Shown here: one piece after another, positions 1 through 8,961 of the stretch
Layout: each line of letters opens with the position of its first letter
Numbering within the stretch: the stretch's first letter is position 1
Origin: Pseudomonadota bacterium
GTDB lineage: Bacteria; Pseudomonadota; Gammaproteobacteria; Steroidobacterales; Steroidobacteraceae
Assembly: GCA_026398735.1 (NCBI GenBank)
Contig: JAPLSH010000008.1
Span: 1 to 64,000 of the forward strand
Direction of reading: 5' to 3'
DNA length: 64,000 nucleotides
Notes under the pieces: model-generated
The model's database searches: none
The model's input: the letters and a program-made list of their open reading frames with translations, nothing else
Told to the model about the DNA's origin: nothing
Made by a program: the position numbers and the translations under genes

Positions 1-540
1 TCCGCGCCCGAAGATCGCTGGATCAAAGCCCCGCCCAAAGAAGCCGTGCCCACGGTTACATTTCGCGATCGCGGCGAACTGACTGCCGGACCCGAACACA
101 TCGAGTTCGGTTATCTGCTCGAGGCGCACACACGCGGCGACTGCTATGTGTACCTGCGCGACAGCAACGTGCTGGCCGTGGGCGATGTGGCTTCACCGCT
201 GCGCGACCCAATGCTCGACTGGTTCACAGGCGCTTGGCTTGGCGGACGCGTTGATGCAATGGATGTGCTGCTGAAGCTGGCCAACGCGCAGACGCAGATC
301 GTGCCGGCCTATGGTGCAGTGATGACCCGCGCGCAGCTGCAAGCCGAGCGCGACCTCATGTTCAAGATTTACGAGCGCACCGCAGCGCTGACCGGCAAGG
401 GCAACAGCGCTCAAGACATGCTCGATGCCGGTGTGCTGGGTGATGTCGGCCGCACCTTCCAAGACCCCTACCGGTTTCTTTATGACGTCGCAAAAGGCTT
501 TCAAGCCCACTACACCAACTTCGGCGGCAATGTTGTCTAA
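1..540 (+). CDS. metallo-beta-lactamase-fold hydrolase, C-terminal part
   Basis: The reading frame is open from the first base, so this is the 3' end of a longer gene. The visible part carries the late half of a metallo-beta-lactamase fold: an HT..GD stretch (residues HTRGDCYVYL) followed by VLAVGDV, the usual third metal-binding His and the bridging Asp of the family. The first metal motif (HxHxDH) would lie outside the window. Substrate cannot be told; relatives are thiolesterases, lactonases and cyclases. The stop overlaps the start of the ankyrin gene, so the two are probably cotranscribed. Confidence 0.72.
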   Translation, partial: SAPEDRWIKAPPKEAVPTVTFRDRGELTAGPEHIEFGYLLEAHTRGDCYVYLRDSNVLAVGDVASPLRDPMLDWFTGAWLGGRVDAMDVLLKLANAQTQIVPAYGAVMTRAQLQAERDLMFKIYERTAALTGKGNSAQDMLDAGVLGDVGRTFQDPYRFLYDVAKGFQAHYTNFGGNVV

Positions 541-2209
541 GCACAATCTCCGTACCGGGCGGACACTCCCGGCTCTCGTCGCACTGGCACTTAGCACCCT
601 GACATGGGGCGCAATGCTGCTACTGCCGTCCACCGGCAACGCCGCGACGCCGGCACAAGTCACCACCACCCCCAAGCTCACGCTGGGCGATCTGGTGCGT
701 GCCGGCAAACGCGACTCAGTGTTGGCGGCGATCACCTCACCGGACGTAGACGTCAACGAGAAGGCTCCTGATGGATCCACCGCGTTGATGTGGGCCACCT
801 TCAATGTCGATGTCGACATGGTGAAGGCACTGCTCAAGGCTGGCGCCAAAGCCGATGTCACCAACCGCTTTGGTGCCTCCGCGTTGGGCGAGGCCGTCAA
901 AGTCGATAACTTCGATCTGGTGAAGTTGTTGTTGGATGCCGGTGCCAACGTCAACTCACCCAATGCCGACGGCCAGACTGCACTGATGCTGGCCATCAGC
1001 ATCGGTTCACAGCCGGTGGCCAAGCTGCTCATCCAGCGCGGCGCAGACGTCAATGTGGTCGAAAGCTTCCGCAGTCAGAACGCGCTGATGTGGGCTGCTG
1101 GCGGCAACCTGCCCGAGACACTCGACCTGTTGTTGGCCCGTGGCGCCAAGAACGTGAACCTGCGCGCCCACAGTGATGACTGGGCCCGCCAGATGACCTC
1201 AGAGCCGCGCGCACAGTTCGGCAGTCGTCAGACTGGCGGCTTAACTGCGCTGCTCTATGCAACCCGCTCCGGCTGCTACAGCTGCGTTGTGTCGTTGCTC
1301 AAGGCCGGTGCCGACATCAACCTGCCCAATCCAGATGGCGTCACGCCGCTGATCAACGCGTTGGACAACCGGCGCTATGACATCGCGATGTTGCTCATTG
1401 AGAAGGGTGCCAACGTGCACACCTGGGATATGAGTGGCCGCACGCCCATCTACGTGGCCATCGACATGAACTCGTTCCGCGGTGATGGTGCTTTCGGTGG
1501 TCGCGTAGCGCCCGAGGGCATGGCCGGGGCCGCTGTCGGCAAAGAGCGCGCGCCTGTCAGTGCGATGGATGTGGTCAACCGTCTGTTGGCGATGAACGTC
1601 GATGTGAACCATGAGCTGACGCGCAAGCGCCCCTATGGTGCCGGCCGCAGCCGCTTCGCCGAATACGATCTGCGGGGCGGCGTCAGTGCGTTGTATGTCG
1701 CTTCGATTCGCCACGATCACGTTTCAATGCAGGCACTGCTGTCACATGGCGCTGAAGTGGATCTGGCCAATGTGTTTCGCATGACGCCGCTGATGGTAGC
1801 TGCGGGCATGAGCGGCGCAGCTCGCACCAATGGTGGTGGCGCTCTGGCACCCGGCGATGTGCAAGCCATGGCGATCAAGACCATCGACTTGCTGGTCGAT
1901 GCCGGGGCCAATATCAACGCGCAGGTCACAGACAGCCGCACCTATACGGCCAAGCTCAACTCGTATGTGCAGGGTCGCGATCAAGAAGGCCGCACAGCAC
2001 TGATGGCAGCGGTGGAGAACGGTCGTGATCGCGTGGTCAAGCATCTGCTGGAGCGCGGTGCTGATGTATCGATCAAAGATGCCGCTGGCAAAACTGCACT
2101 AGACATCGCACGTCTGCCTGCCGCGGCCGGACCCGGTGGTGCACCGCCCAGCGCTGCAGCGGCAGCATCGCGCAACGCGATCATCGCGCTGCTCGAAGCG
2201 CGCAAGTAA
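530..2209 (+). CDS. secreted ankyrin-repeat protein
   Basis: A 559-residue protein with a signal peptide (hydrophobic ALVALALSTLTWGAMLLL, likely cleaved after GNAA) followed by about eight to nine ankyrin repeats. Repeats such as DGSTALMWA, DGQTALMLA, DGVTPLINA and EGRTALMAA alternate with LLL.GA.VN units. A Gly/Ala-rich insert lies near the last third. Ankyrin arrays bind protein partners; no catalytic domain is visible, and it is probably periplasmic. A longer frame opens at 425, but the ATG at 530 directly precedes the signal peptide and overlaps the upstream stop by 11 bases, which supports it. Confidence 0.85.
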   Translation: MLSKHNLRTGRTLPALVALALSTLTWGAMLLLPSTGNAATPAQVTTTPKLTLGDLVRAGKRDSVLAAITSPDVDVNEKAPDGSTALMWATFNVDVDMVKALLKAGAKADVTNRFGASALGEAVKVDNFDLVKLLLDAGANVNSPNADGQTALMLAISIGSQPVAKLLIQRGADVNVVESFRSQNALMWAAGGNLPETLDLLLARGAKNVNLRAHSDDWARQMTSEPRAQFGSRQTGGLTALLYATRSGCYSCVVSLLKAGADINLPNPDGVTPLINALDNRRYDIAMLLIEKGANVHTWDMSGRTPIYVAIDMNSFRGDGAFGGRVAPEGMAGAAVGKERAPVSAMDVVNRLLAMNVDVNHELTRKRPYGAGRSRFAEYDLRGGVSALYVASIRHDHVSMQALLSHGAEVDLANVFRMTPLMVAAGMSGAARTNGGGALAPGDVQAMAIKTIDLLVDAGANINAQVTDSRTYTAKLNSYVQGRDQEGRTALMAAVENGRDRVVKHLLERGADVSIKDAAGKTALDIARLPAAAGPGGAPPSAAAAASRNAIIALLEARK

Positions 2210-2233
2210 CACAACCCTTAAAAAGGCGCCCAT

Positions 2234-2262
2234 AAAAAAGGCCGGCATCACTGCCGGCCTTG
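2234..2262 (-). terminator. rho-independent terminator between convergent genes
   Basis: A perfect 10-bp stem (AAGGCCGGCA / TGCCGGCCTT) with a 4-base loop. On the minus strand the stem runs into a T tract, so it mainly ends the aldehyde dehydrogenase transcript; it may also stop ankyrin transcription from the other side. Confidence 0.85.
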
Positions 2263-2302
2263 ATTAAGTGTGGCCCCTACACGGGGCCACCGCCGCACCG
2301 CA

Positions 2303-3796
2303 TCAGTGGTGCATCGTCGCCAGCGTGGCGGCATCCAGATGCGAGATCGAGCGGGTGTCCTGGAAGGCACGAATACCCTCAATACCCTGCTCGCGACCGA
2401 TGCCCGAGAGCTTCATGCCGCCGAACGGCGCACGCAAGTCCAGGCGATTAGCGCCGTGGTCGTTGGTCCACACATAGCCGCAGACCAGCTGACCACCCAC
2501 GCGGTAAGCGGCCGCCGTATCGGCCGACCACACCGAGCCAGCCAGACCGGCCCACGTGTCATTGGCCATACGGATGGCCTCTTCTTCGGTATCGAAGGGG
2601 ATGACCGGAATCACGGGGCCGAACTGCTCTTCGGTCACCACGCGCAGCGAGTGCGACGGGTTGACCACAATGGCCGGGCGCACGAAGTTGCCGCCGGCCA
2701 TGTCACCACCGGGCAGCTCGCCGAACTCCAGCACCTGCGCACCGGAAGCCTTGGCTTCAGCGATCAGTTCATCGACGAACTTCTTCTGCACGGGTGAGTG
2801 CAGCGGGCCCATGGTGGTGGTCGGGTCCATGCCATAGCCGAGCTTGGCCTTGGCAAGACGATCCGACAGAGCCTTGACCACCTCATCCATGCGCGAACGG
2901 TGCACATAAACGCGCTTGGCGTTCATGCAGATCTGGCCCGTGGTATCAAAGATGGCCGCAAACAGACGATCCATGTGCGTGTCGTCGATGATCGCGTCCT
3001 TGAGGAAGATGGCGGCATCGTTGCCACCGAGCTCCAGCGTGACGCGCGTGAGGCTGGCCGAGGCCAGTTCCATCATCTTCTTGCCACCGCCTACCGAACC
3101 GGTGAAGCAGACCTTGGCCACGTCGGTGTTGCGGATCAACGCGCTCATGTTGGCGTCGGGACCGGTGACCACATTGAGCACGCCCGGCGGCAGCTTCTCG
3201 GCGATACGCTGCACCACGCGAGTGGTGGACAGCGGCGCGGTCAGCGGCGGCTTAACAATGACGGTGTTGCCAGCCAACAAGGCATGCGGCAGCGCCGCGC
3301 CCAGGATGGCGATGGGCCAGTTAAAGGGGACGATGATCGACACCACGCCCAGCGGCTGATAGCTGACGGTGGTCTCGGTGGCGATATGCCCCGGGACCGG
3401 CTTGAGCACCTTGCTGGCGTTGACTTCATCGGTATGCATCAGCGCCAGGTTCCAGCGGATCTGCAGCACCAGTGCATCGACCCAGCCTTCAATGCGGACC
3501 TTGCCGTTTTCCTGCGACAGCAGAGCGCCGTCTTCAGAGGCAAACGGATTGGGTGAATCGGGCACGCCTTCGATGGCAGCCTTCATGTGCTCGGCGCGCT
3601 GCTGCGGGGTGAGCGCAGACCAGGCCGGATAGGCGCCCTTGGCGGCAGCCACCGCATCGGCCACATCTTGGACAGTCGCCGAAGCGGCATAACCCACCAC
3701 ACCTCCGGCCCTGGCCGGATCAGCAATAGCCATCTTTTCGGCGGTCTGACGTTCCTTGCCACCGATGTACAACGCGGTCGTGACGGTCTCGGACAT
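2303..3796 (-). CDS. NAD(P)-dependent aldehyde dehydrogenase
   Basis: A 497-residue protein of the ALDH superfamily, which oxidises an aldehyde to a carboxylate through a cysteine thioester. Visible are the PFNWPIAI cofactor motif, the general-base glutamate in LELGGN and the catalytic cysteine in GQICMN. Length is typical. The frame is open to 3922, but the ATG at 3796 has a strong ribosome binding site (GAAGGGG) and begins the usual N-terminus. It is divergent from the PQQ dehydrogenase across 138 bases; the two could oxidise an alcohol and its aldehyde in turn. The exact substrate is not recognisable. Confidence 0.93.
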   Translation of the reverse strand: MSETVTTALYIGGKERQTAEKMAIADPARAGGVVGYAASATVQDVADAVAAAKGAYPAWSALTPQQRAEHMKAAIEGVPDSPNPFASEDGALLSQENGKVRIEGWVDALVLQIRWNLALMHTDEVNASKVLKPVPGHIATETTVSYQPLGVVSIIVPFNWPIAILGAALPHALLAGNTVIVKPPLTAPLSTTRVVQRIAEKLPPGVLNVVTGPDANMSALIRNTDVAKVCFTGSVGGGKKMMELASASLTRVTLELGGNDAAIFLKDAIIDDTHMDRLFAAIFDTTGQICMNAKRVYVHRSRMDEVVKALSDRLAKAKLGYGMDPTTTMGPLHSPVQKKFVDELIAEAKASGAQVLEFGELPGGDMAGGNFVRPAIVVNPSHSLRVVTEEQFGPVIPVIPFDTEEEAIRMANDTWAGLAGSVWSADTAAAYRVGGQLVCGYVWTNDHGANRLDLRAPFGGMKLSGIGREQGIEGIRAFQDTRSISHLDAATLATMHH

Positions 3797-3934
3797 GTGG
3801 GTTCCCCTTCTCGATTTTGACGGGCCGTGAAGCAGCAAGTTTAACCACCTTTTTGTCGCTGGCGCTGCGCGCATGGCTCGCCCCCGCCGGCCCGCAGTGA
3901 TAGAACAGTACAGACGGCACAAGGGGGGATTCCA

Positions 3935-6136
3935 ATGCTGCGATCAGGACTGTCGATCTTTGCGGGCGGGCTGCTGCTGGGCGCCGCTGCGCCCAGTCAG
4001 GCCCAACGCCTGTTTGCCGGCGATTCTGCCGCCACCTTCACCACCGAACAGGCCACCCGCGGCCAAGCGGTCTACGCGCGCGTCTGTGTGTCCTGCCACG
4101 GCGCTGCGCTGGAAGGCACGCCCTTTGGAGTGCCGCTCAAGGGCGCCAGCTTCGAGGGCCATTGGCGCGACCGGTCGCGGGCCGACTTCTCGCAGCAGGT
4201 GCGCAGCACCATGCCGCCGCGCGGTCTGGGGTCGGTCAGCGGCCAGGCCTATGCCGATATCGAAGCTTGGGTGATGCAGATGAACGGTCACAAGCCCAGC
4301 GGCAGAGGCGCTGTGGCGGTCGCCGCAGCAGCACCGGCCGCCGCACCCGACGCACGCGTCGCTGGCGCCGCAGTGGGCCAGGTGCAACGCGTGGGTGGTA
4401 ACGATCCGGTGTTCCAGCAGATTCAGGCGGCACGCAAAGCACGTCTGGCCGCACTAACACCCGTCACCGACGCGATGCTGCGCGAACCCAGCGTCAACGA
4501 CTGGTTGATCTGGCGCCGTCGCTATGACGCACTGGGCTACAGCCCACTGGCGCAGATCAACCGCAGCAACGTCTCGCAATTGCGCCCCGCTTGGAGCTGG
4601 TCGCTACCCGAGAGCATGAACGAGATCACGCCACTGGTGCATGACGGCATCATGTTCATCTATAGCGGTCCGGTCGTGCAGGCCTTGGATGCCGCCACGG
4701 GCGATCTGCTGTGGCAGTACCTGCGCACACTGCCAGACGAGTTCGATAACGGCCGTGCAGCGCGCGTCAAAACGCTGGCCCTGCATGGCACCAGCCTGTA
4801 TGTGCCCACCACCGACGGCCATATGGTGTCGCTGGATGCGCGCAGTGGCGCCGTGCAGTGGGATAGCGAAGTAATCCCGATGGCGCAGCGCAGCAGCATC
4901 GGCAAGGCTGAGGGTGTGGCGCTGCACCTCAACGGTGGCCCTATCGTGGTGAAGGGCAAAGTCATCATGGGCGTCAGCCTTGGGCTGGAGAAGTCGCCGG
5001 GCGGTTGCTTCATCATTGCCCTCGATGCTGCAACGGGTCGCGAGCTGTGGCGCTTTCATACCATCGCCCGACCGGGTCAACCCGGTGGTGACAGCTGGAA
5101 CGGCGCACCGGTCAATGAGCGCTATGGCGGCGGTGTGTGGACCGCAGGCAGCTACGACCCGGAACTCGATCTACTCTATTTCGGTATCGGCAACACCTAC
5201 AACAGCGCCACACTGCTGGAGCCGCGACCCGGCGCCAAGGGCGTAAGCAACAACGATGGGCTGTATACCGATGCCACGGTCGCACTGCGTCCGGACACGG
5301 GCGAGCTGGCCTGGCATTACCAACACCATCGTCGCGATGTGTGGGACTTGGACTGGGTGTTCGAACAATCACTGGTCACGCTGCAAATCGATGGTAAGCC
5401 ACGCAAGCTGGTGGTGACTGCCGGCAAGACCGCACTGTTTGACGCATTAGATGCAGCAACCGGTGCCTTTGTGTTTGCCAAAGATCTGGGCGTGCAGAAC
5501 CTCGTCACGCATGTAGACCCGGTCACGGGCGAGAAGCATGTGAACCCCGCTGTGCAACCGGAGGCCGGCAAGGCCAAGCTGCTGTGCCCCTCCGCGGCCG
5601 GTGGTCGCAACTGGCCTGCCACAGCTATTAACCCCGATAGCGGCGTGCTGTTCGTGCCCATCACCGAAAGCTGCAGCGACTACACCTATGCGCCGCGCAG
5701 TGCGGCAGAGACCGCAGCCGGTGGCGCAGACATGCGCTTTGCACCGCGCCTACCGCCTGGCAGCGACGGCAAGTTTGGTCGCTTCGTGGCATTGGATCTG
5801 AAGACGCGTGAGATCCGCTGGGCCCATCGTCAACGCATGCCGATTGCAGGATCGGCATTGGCCACTGCCGGTGGTGTGGTGTTCAACGGTGATCTGGATC
5901 GGCACTTCACTGCCTATGATCAAGATAGCGGCGCAGTGCTGTGGCAAACGCGGCTTAACGCCGCGCCGGAGTCTTCACCGATTACCTACAGCGTGAACGG
6001 CAAGCAATACATTGCAGTGGTAGCCGGTGGCGGCAGTGCCTATGGTGCGATGGGTCGAGGGCTGGTACCCGAGCTGGCCTCACCAGCCGCCAACATCACG
6101 CTGACCGTGTTTGAGTTGCCGCAGGCACGTAACTGA
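3935..6136 (+). CDS. cytochrome c-PQQ quinoprotein dehydrogenase fusion
   Basis: A 733-residue periplasmic protein. After a signal peptide (about residues 1-23) comes a class I cytochrome c domain with heme motif CVSCH at residues 51-55, then a PQQ-type beta-propeller from about residue 180 with repeats such as ALDAATGDLLW, SLDARSGAVQW and ALDAATGRELW. The WDLD sequence near residue 470 matches the conserved Trp-Asp region of quinoprotein alcohol dehydrogenases. Type II quinohemoproteins normally carry the heme domain at the C-terminus; here it is at the N-terminus. The start has a strong AAGGGGGG site. Likely role: oxidation of an alcohol or sugar with electrons passed to the heme. Confidence 0.9.
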   Translation: MLRSGLSIFAGGLLLGAAAPSQAQRLFAGDSAATFTTEQATRGQAVYARVCVSCHGAALEGTPFGVPLKGASFEGHWRDRSRADFSQQVRSTMPPRGLGSVSGQAYADIEAWVMQMNGHKPSGRGAVAVAAAAPAAAPDARVAGAAVGQVQRVGGNDPVFQQIQAARKARLAALTPVTDAMLREPSVNDWLIWRRRYDALGYSPLAQINRSNVSQLRPAWSWSLPESMNEITPLVHDGIMFIYSGPVVQALDAATGDLLWQYLRTLPDEFDNGRAARVKTLALHGTSLYVPTTDGHMVSLDARSGAVQWDSEVIPMAQRSSIGKAEGVALHLNGGPIVVKGKVIMGVSLGLEKSPGGCFIIALDAATGRELWRFHTIARPGQPGGDSWNGAPVNERYGGGVWTAGSYDPELDLLYFGIGNTYNSATLLEPRPGAKGVSNNDGLYTDATVALRPDTGELAWHYQHHRRDVWDLDWVFEQSLVTLQIDGKPRKLVVTAGKTALFDALDAATGAFVFAKDLGVQNLVTHVDPVTGEKHVNPAVQPEAGKAKLLCPSAAGGRNWPATAINPDSGVLFVPITESCSDYTYAPRSAAETAAGGADMRFAPRLPPGSDGKFGRFVALDLKTREIRWAHRQRMPIAGSALATAGGVVFNGDLDRHFTAYDQDSGAVLWQTRLNAAPESSPITYSVNGKQYIAVVAGGGSAYGAMGRGLVPELASPAANITLTVFELPQARN

Positions 6137-6817
6137 GCAGCAGGTAATCAGAGCCGCTGTCACCCAATTGGGGTGACAGCTCTTGCTGCAACTGCAGGCC
6201 GGCCTCTGCTGCCGCCTGCAGCACCTGCTCACGACTCCAGCAGCGCACCGTAAAGCGATCGACGTAACTGCCACCACCGAGCTCCTCGCCCAGCACGACT
6301 TTTTCGGTGTAATCGAACAAGTCACCGCCCAGCGGCTTCATGGTGACTGTGCGTTGCAGCCGGCGCTTGCGTACGCGGCGGTTATGAAAAAGCTCGCGCG
6401 CCGGCACATCGAGCAGCAGCAAGCCGCCGGACTGTGCATCGCCGCTTGCAGATCCTGTGGTGTCAGCAGATAGATCACTACGGTGAACACACACAGCGCC
6501 AAGTCATGGCGCGCGTCGCCGCTGTAGTCCTGCAGAGTGCTTTGGATGCACTCGATGTCAGCAGATGTATCTGATTGGCGCAGCAGGGCCAGCATCGGAC
6601 CGCTGGGCTCTACGGCAGTAACGCGATAACCCGCCTCGGCCAAAGGCAGCGCCATGCGCCCCGTGCCAGCACCAAACTCAATGATGGCAGCGCCTGCGGG
6701 CAGCAGATCGCGTATGACATCGACCGTGGTGTCGGTCAGCCAGTTATAGAACTCACCAAAGTCTTCTTGATAGACCAGGTCATAGACCGGCGCCAAAGTA
6801 TCGTGCGGGCGAGTCAT
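6096..6817 (-). pseudogene. SAM-dependent methyltransferase, frameshifted
   Basis: The N-terminal part (6817 to about 6440) reads as a class I methyltransferase: IIEFGAGTGRMALPLA is the SAM-binding glycine motif, AVEPSGPML the second motif and FTVVIYLL a later strand. The C-terminal part (to 6096) lies in another frame and continues with GGLLLLDVPARELFHNRR. The frames cross near 6440-6450, and the roughly ten residues normally found between the helix and the PGG turn are missing, so a short deletion rather than one base is likely. The 3' end overlaps the PQQ gene tail to tail by 41 bases. It could be a real pseudogene or an assembly error. Confidence 0.75.
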
Positions 6818-6826
6818 GCAAGCACG

Positions 6827-7600
6827 TCAGCGATCCATTGCACTGCGCACATCCAACAGCACCTGATCAATGGCATCAACGCGGATCAGCCCACGACGCG
6901 GATATTCCAAGTCCAAAATCACAGCCAGCGTCATGGCAACGACCACTGAAAAAAGCGAAATGTTGAACCAAGCGCGTGGGCCCATCGTGCGGGTGTTATA
7001 GCCGGTGAGCAGTGCCGCTATCAGCCCAAAGCACCCCAACATGTAATAGACAATCTGCGGCGGGTGGTTTTCGGTAGACGCTGTGCGCGTCGTGGTGATG
7101 TCTATCATAGCGTTGAGCGCAGGCAGCAGAAGCATTGCCGACTGGGGCGCAGCATCCGGCGAACGCACTGCCCCAACAGCAGCGGTCCATATTTGTGACT
7201 GCAGTTTTGCTGACTGTTCCAAAGCCACGCGGGTCGCCTGCAAATCTTCGACATCACGAAACGCCGCAATTCGCGCACTGGTGTAATCGCGAAATAGTTG
7301 ACGCAGCGCGGGCTGGGCCTCGGCGGGGAGCATGTCCAGACGCAGCCATGCCGTACCGATGTCGTTGGCCTCCTGGGTCACCAGATGGCGACGATCTTCT
7401 AACCGGGATGCAGCACCAAAGAAAGTAAAGCCCAGCAGTAGACCCAACATTGAAAACACTGCCGTCTCAGATGCACTGCCGCCTTTCTCTTCGTCAGTCG
7501 GACGCAAGCGCTGCGCCAGCTTCTGGCCCAGCAAATACATGCCTATCATCGCCATCAACAACGCAAACACACTCAGTGCGTTGATCGTCAGAAAGTTCAT
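6827..7600 (-). CDS. DUF4239-like inner-membrane protein
   Basis: A 257-residue protein with two N-terminal membrane segments (about 5-25 and 45-65), a long soluble stretch rich in charged helix, and two C-terminal membrane segments (about 185-235). The closing LDLEYPRRGLIRV is characteristic of the bestrophin-like DUF4239 family, whose function is not established; an ion-channel role has been suggested from fold similarity. The gene stands 9 bases downstream of the methyltransferase start on the same strand. Confidence 0.7.
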   Translation of the reverse strand: MNFLTINALSVFALLMAMIGMYLLGQKLAQRLRPTDEEKGGSASETAVFSMLGLLLGFTFFGAASRLEDRRHLVTQEANDIGTAWLRLDMLPAEAQPALRQLFRDYTSARIAAFRDVEDLQATRVALEQSAKLQSQIWTAAVGAVRSPDAAPQSAMLLLPALNAMIDITTTRTASTENHPPQIVYYMLGCFGLIAALLTGYNTRTMGPRAWFNISLFSVVVAMTLAVILDLEYPRRGLIRVDAIDQVLLDVRSAMDR

Positions 7601-7623
7601 CGGCTAGCTCCCTTAACGGCCGG

Positions 7624-8835
7624 TCAGCGGAACAGTTTCAGATCTAATGCCTGCACCAGATACTGTTCGCCCGCCTCATTGGGGCCGAAGTTATTGGCGG
7701 TGTGCAAGCCTTCGCGAAAGCGCGTGGGCTTGTTCGGATCACGCAGTATTGCATCCATATCGATGACTGCATCAAACGCGCCGCTGCTGCGGATCCACTC
7801 ATTGAGCTGACCGCGCAGCTGCTCTTTCTGCGGCGACCAGAAGCCTGCAAACGGCACACCCTCAAAGGGCAGCACGGTGGCAGCGATCACCTTCACACCT
7901 GCTGCACGGGCACGCACAGCCAGCTGCAGATACGCCGCTGTCAGATCCTGCAGCGTCGGCATCAGCGCCGCATCAACCACCGCGCCGCCGGGCTGACCGA
8001 TATCGTTGGCTGCATCGGCCAAAATCACATGCGTGATGCCAGGCACGCCCAACACATCGCGATCAAAGCGCGTCAAGCCAGCATCACCACCACCGGGATA
8101 AGGGCGCGTGAGCGGGTTGGCCACCATCGACGCATTGACGACCGACACGTTGCGTCCTGCGGCCTGCAAACGTTTGGCTAGCAGTTCTGGCCAACGGCCC
8201 TCACCTGCTGTGCGTGTGGTGCCCAGCACCACTACTGTTGAGCCGCGCTTGACCGGCAGCACATCGAGTCGTGCCACAAACAAGCGTGCGCCGGCCTGTG
8301 CACCGGCCATGACGGCATCGCGTGTGTAGTCGCCCTCGGCGGAGACCTGCGCCTCGGGCGCGGTGGCTGCAGCGGCCTGATCCTGACCCGCCAGCGCACG
8401 GTGATAGGTCTCGGGCAGGGTTTCATCAGGCAGATACAGACTGATGAGCAGCTCTGCGCCAGCGGCAACCGAGATTGGCAGCGGATCACTGAAGGCCGGC
8501 GCACCCACCGGGACAACGATTGAAGGCGCTCCAGCGAAGCTCAGCGGCAACGCAGCACCCTCCCCTTGGCCGTTTCGTGCACGCAGTACGGTGGCGGCAG
8601 CAATGCGTAGCGGCTTAGTGCCATAGGCATTGGTGAGCACCACGCGCAGTGTGGAACCTGCGACAGAGACTTTGACTCGTTGGCGCACTGTCTGATTTTT
8701 GAGCGGCTTGAGCTGCCCCACCTGCGCCATGGGCGATGCCTGCCAAGCGCCCAACCAGCCCTGCGGCGCTGCCATCGCAGCGGTACCCACGCAGTTCGCG
8801 CTTAGCGCAACAGCGAGCAGCAGTGTTCGGCGCAT
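7624..8835 (-). CDS. SGNH/GDSL-family protein lacking the GDS nucleophile
   Basis: A 403-residue secreted protein (signal peptide about 1-22). It has the layout of the two-domain SGNH hydrolases: an N-terminal beta domain (GAWQASPM...LRVVLTNAYG) then an SGNH fold beginning at VVVLG. Where the family has GDS with the catalytic serine, this protein reads GTT (residues 205-207). The block III Asn is kept in AANDIG, and the C-terminal DxxH is replaced by EGLH in REGLHTANN. It is therefore likely inactive as an esterase or altered in chemistry. The ATG at 8835 is preferred over the frame opening at 8859 because GGAG precedes it. Confidence 0.82.
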   Translation of the reverse strand: MRRTLLLAVALSANCVGTAAMAAPQGWLGAWQASPMAQVGQLKPLKNQTVRQRVKVSVAGSTLRVVLTNAYGTKPLRIAAATVLRARNGQGEGAALPLSFAGAPSIVVPVGAPAFSDPLPISVAAGAELLISLYLPDETLPETYHRALAGQDQAAAATAPEAQVSAEGDYTRDAVMAGAQAGARLFVARLDVLPVKRGSTVVVLGTTRTAGEGRWPELLAKRLQAAGRNVSVVNASMVANPLTRPYPGGGDAGLTRFDRDVLGVPGITHVILADAANDIGQPGGAVVDAALMPTLQDLTAAYLQLAVRARAAGVKVIAATVLPFEGVPFAGFWSPQKEQLRGQLNEWIRSSGAFDAVIDMDAILRDPNKPTRFREGLHTANNFGPNEAGEQYLVQALDLKLFR

Positions 8836-8961
8836 GATCACATCTCCAAGTAGGGGCATAGCAGCCCGTGCGAGTGCGGGTAGAAAGGGTGCAGTATTAC
8901 TGTGCAGCAGCCCTCGCCGCCGCAGGGTGAAGTGTCACACCAATCGAGTCAGGAAATCGTC

